Below the pieces are notes generated by a model. It worked only from the letters and a program-made list of their open reading frames with translations, did not search any database and was not told the DNA's origin. DNA of 7,526 bases, from NCBI GenBank assembly GCA_902796465.1, contig CADBPK010000129.1, forward strand, positions 1-7,526. The letters run 5' to 3'. Shown here one piece after another: positions 6,027 to 7,526 of the stretch (positions within the stretch are counted from its first letter, which is position 1; every line of letters begins with the position of its first letter). This DNA is from an uncultured Erysipelotrichaceae bacterium. Lineage in GTDB: Bacteria > Bacillota_I > Bacilli_A > Erysipelotrichales > Erysipelotrichaceae. Both the position numbers and the translations under genes were made by a program.

Positions 6027-6737
6027 TTATTTCTCTCCTTTAATGATCGTTCCGATCTTTTCTCCCTTGACTGCTCTCATTATATTCCCTTTTTCGTTCA
6101 TATTGAATACAACAAGTTCCATATGATTATCCATGCACATGCTTGTAGCGGTGGAATCCATGACCTGCAGTCCCTTTTCCAGAAGGTCCATATATGTCAG
6201 CTGGTCATACTTGGTAGCTGTCGGGTCTTTCTTGGGATCGGCGGAATATACACCGTCTACACCGTTCTTGGCCATGAGGATCACATCTGCCTTGATCTCA
6301 CTGGCTCTTAATGCTGAAGTTGTATCTGTGGAGAAATACGGACTTCCCGTTCCGCCGCCGAATATGACGATACGGCCTTTCTCCAGATGGCGCAGTGCCC
6401 TGCGCAGAATAAACGGTTCAGCTACCTGTCTCATTTCAATGGAAGTCTGAACCCTTGTGGATACACCTTCCGACTCCAGCGCCGACTGGATGGCAAGAGC
6501 GTTGATGACAGTAGCTAGCATGCCCATATAATCTGCCTGGTTTCTTTCCATGCCCATCTCAGCGGACATCTTTCCGCGGATGAAGTTTCCGCCGCCGACA
6601 ACGATGGCGATCTGCACGCCGAGGTCAGATACTTCTTTTATTTCTTTTGCGAGATCTTTCAGTACAGCCGGACTCAGATTGTTTCCGTCGCCCGAGAGTG
6701 CTTCCCCGCTCAGTTTCAGCAATACACGTTTATACAT
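6027..6737 (-). CDS. pyrH: Uridylate kinase (UMP kinase)
   Basis: PyrH phosphorylates UMP to UDP with ATP, feeding UTP, CTP and UDP-sugar pools; the bacterial enzyme belongs to the amino acid kinase fold and is a hexamer. The protein has 236 residues, standard for the family. KLSGEAL is at 8-14, [10 protein letters not shown] at 46-55, [10 protein letters not shown] at 68-77, and [12 protein letters not shown] at 127-138 near the nucleotide and UMP sites. DGVYSADP is at 161-168 and [14 protein letters not shown] at 191-204. The frame stays open to 6824, but the start is set at 6737 because GGAGG (6748-6744) sits six bases before this ATG. The ATG at 6743 directly abuts that site, and the longer version would include the TATAAT box. 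The extended -10 promoter lies about 30 bases upstream. pyrH usually follows rpsB-tsf, but here its upstream neighbour is a divergent ppx. Confidence 0.97.
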   Translation of the reverse strand: MYKRVLLKLSGEALSGDGNNLSPAVLKDLAKEIKEVSDLGVQIAIVVGGGNFIRGKMSAEMGMERNQADYMGMLATVINALAIQSALESEGVSTRVQTSIEMRQVAEPFILRRALRHLEKGRIVIFGGGTGSPYFSTDTTSALRASEIKADVILMAKNGVDGVYSADPKKDPTATKYDQLTYMDLLEKGLQVMDSTATSMCMDNHMELVVFNMNEKGNIMRAVKGEKIGTIIKGEK

Positions 6738-6765
6738 GATCATCCTCCTGAATCTTCTGTTAACT

Positions 6766-6774
6766 ATTATATCA
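6766..6774 (-). promoter_or_regulatory. Extended -10 promoter of pyrH-frr
   Basis: On the minus strand the sequence TGATATAAT combines a perfect -10 hexamer (6771-6766) with the TGn extension. The -35 region (ACAGAA at 17 bases) is poor, which extended -10 promoters tolerate. Two six-base A-tracts on the minus strand (6790-6785 and 6802-6797), 12 bases apart, lie across and just upstream of the -35 region; the distal one could act as an UP-like element. The predicted start near 6759 leaves a leader of about 20 bases holding the GGAGG site of pyrH. Confidence 0.65.
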
Positions 6775-6834
6775 TCCCTGTTTATTTTTTCTGTTCTTTT
6801 TTGAAAAGCCTGCAGCGCATCCATTTCTGTTGTT

Positions 6835-6840
6835 TATAAT
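6835..6840 (+). promoter_or_regulatory. Putative -10 box of the ppx-like gene
   Basis: A perfect TATAAT lies 18 bases before the plus-strand ATG at 6859, just upstream of the GGAGGTGA site (6847-6854). The predicted start would leave a very short leader of about 12 bases. No good -35 hexamer is visible at the right distance. The box is 63 bases from the pyrH -10 box on the opposite strand, so both promoters share this 121-base intergenic region. Confidence 0.45.
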
Positions 6841-6846
6841 AAAAAC

Positions 6847-6854
6847 GGAGGTGA
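6847..6854 (+). promoter_or_regulatory. Ribosome binding site of the ppx-like gene
   Basis: GGAGGTGA matches the 16S rRNA 3' end over eight bases and lies four bases before the ATG at 6859. It fixes the start of this gene, whose reading frame runs out of the window without a stop. Confidence 0.85.
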
Positions 6855-6858
6855 ACCT

Positions 6859-7526
6859 ATGGCACGTTACGGAATCGTCGACATCGGATCAAATACGATC
6901 GTTCATGTCACATATGAAACAGAAAACGGCAGGCTCAGAATTATATCTCATCATTCTGATCCGGTGCATCTTGTTTCCTATATCCATGATTCGCATATGG
7001 AAAAGGAAGGCATCATGAAAACCTGTGAATCCATCCGTAAAGCCCTTGCGGATTTCCGTGAATTAAATGTCCGATATGTCTGCGGATTTGTTACTGCGCC
7101 CGCCAGAGGCATAGACAACAGCGAAGAACTGACGGATGCCGTTCTCGCTGCCGGACTGCATCTGAGAATACTCAGCGGCGAAGAAGAAGCGTTTTACAGT
7201 TACCGGGGAACATCTCTTGATACAGAAGCGGACAGCGGTCTCATGATCGATATCGGCGGCGGCAGTACGGAACTGCTTGCTTTTGAAAATCATAAGAAGA
7301 CAGATTCCTTGTCCATGCCGCTGGGCTGTGTCCGTCTGAAAAATGAAGCAGATCCTTCAGGTGCCAGTAAGGAAATGTTAAAAGATTACCGGCTCCTGCA
7401 TCCTCAAATGAAAGATCAGGAAGTACTTCTTGCGGTTGGTGGAACTGCCAGGGCACTGGCAAAAGTCATACGTGCCCTGTACGGAACCGGCAAAAGCGGA
7501 GATGTCAGTTACGTTTATGACCTTTA
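6859..7526 (+). CDS. ppx: Ppx/GppA-family phosphatase, N-terminal part (3' end outside window)
   Basis: This family, in the ASKHA (actin/Hsp70) fold, hydrolyses polyphosphate from its ends or converts pppGpp to ppGpp; which reaction applies cannot be told here. The frame is open for 222 codons from the ATG to the window end, with no stop. GIVDIGSNT at 5-13 is the first phosphate-binding loop. VTAPARGIDN at 78-87 corresponds to the usual ATSALRDAxN-type segment. SGEEEAFYSYRG at 106-117 contains the conserved glutamates expected at the catalytic site. DIGGGSTEL at 131-139 is the second phosphate loop, and VGGTARALAKV at 193-203 is the later glycine motif. This covers the first ASKHA lobe and part of the second; single-core family members have about 300 residues, so roughly a quarter or more is missing. 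The gene is divergent from pyrH. The symbol is by family only; a GppA-like role or a ppk partner downstream would need sequence beyond the window. Confidence 0.88.
   Translation, partial: MARYGIVDIGSNTIVHVTYETENGRLRIISHHSDPVHLVSYIHDSHMEKEGIMKTCESIRKALADFRELNVRYVCGFVTAPARGIDNSEELTDAVLAAGLHLRILSGEEEAFYSYRGTSLDTEADSGLMIDIGGGSTELLAFENHKKTDSLSMPLGCVRLKNEADPSGASKEMLKDYRLLHPQMKDQEVLLAVGGTARALAKVIRALYGTGKSGDVSYVYDL

Noticed and set aside
6738..6824. N-terminal extension of PyrH to 6824
   Set aside because: The extension would encode the TATAAT promoter and the A-rich upstream element, resembles no UMP kinase, and has no binding site; GGAGG six bases before 6737 fixes the start.
6830..7018. Small plus-strand frame overlapping the start of the ppx-like gene
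   Set aside because: It is out of frame with the clear Ppx/GppA protein beginning at 6859 and has no supporting site.
1..7526. Mobile element, CRISPR array, toxin-antitoxin pair or riboswitch
   Set aside because: Genes are densely packed and conserved. The only intergenic regions over 40 bases are 629-676, 5410-5475 and 6738-6858, and none shows repeat arrays, terminal inverted repeats or an aptamer-like fold by eye. A covariance-model scan of these regions would be decisive.

Overview
The window is an ordinary low- to mid-GC Bacillota (Firmicutes) chromosome segment. This rests on the gene set, the strong GGAGG-type ribosome binding sites and the conserved order pyrH-frr-uppS-cdsA-dxr-rseP. 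The class cannot be fixed from sequence alone; Erysipelotrichia or Clostridia-like lineages are both plausible. I see no tRNA, rRNA, CRISPR array, insertion sequence or phage gene.

Layout: (1) bases 1-628, plus strand: the 3' part of nagA (N-acetylglucosamine-6-phosphate deacetylase). (2) About 641-668: a hairpin flanked by A- and T-runs that can terminate transcription from both sides, placed between the convergent nagA and galE. (3) 677-5409, minus strand: uppS-cdsA-dxr-rseP-galE, read from high to low coordinates, with overlaps or a 12-base gap between genes. (4) About 5456-5477: a minus-strand intrinsic terminator directly at the frr stop codon, followed by a TATAAT box just upstream of uppS. 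(5) 5476-6737, minus strand: frr and pyrH, 2 bases apart. (6) 6738-6858: an intergenic region with two divergent -10 boxes. (7) 6859 to the window end, plus strand: the 5' part of a Ppx/GppA-family phosphatase gene, cut by the window edge.

How the genes fit together: pyrH makes UDP for RNA and for nucleotide sugars, and frr recycles ribosomes. uppS makes the undecaprenyl carrier for wall polymers, dxr supplies isoprenoid precursors by the MEP pathway, and cdsA makes CDP-diacylglycerol for phospholipids. rseP is the site-2 protease used in envelope signalling, and galE interconverts UDP-sugars. The middle unit is therefore an envelope-precursor operon with a nucleotide-sugar epimerase at its end.

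Most notable points: GalE has cysteine at the position that sets substrate size, predicting activity on N-acetylated UDP-hexosamines. uppS is cut off from frr by a terminator, has no Shine-Dalgarno sequence, and has a TATAAT box only 7 bases before its ATG, so it may have a leaderless transcript. pyrH starts next to a divergent ppx gene rather than following rpsB-tsf. I found no convincing undescribed system here.
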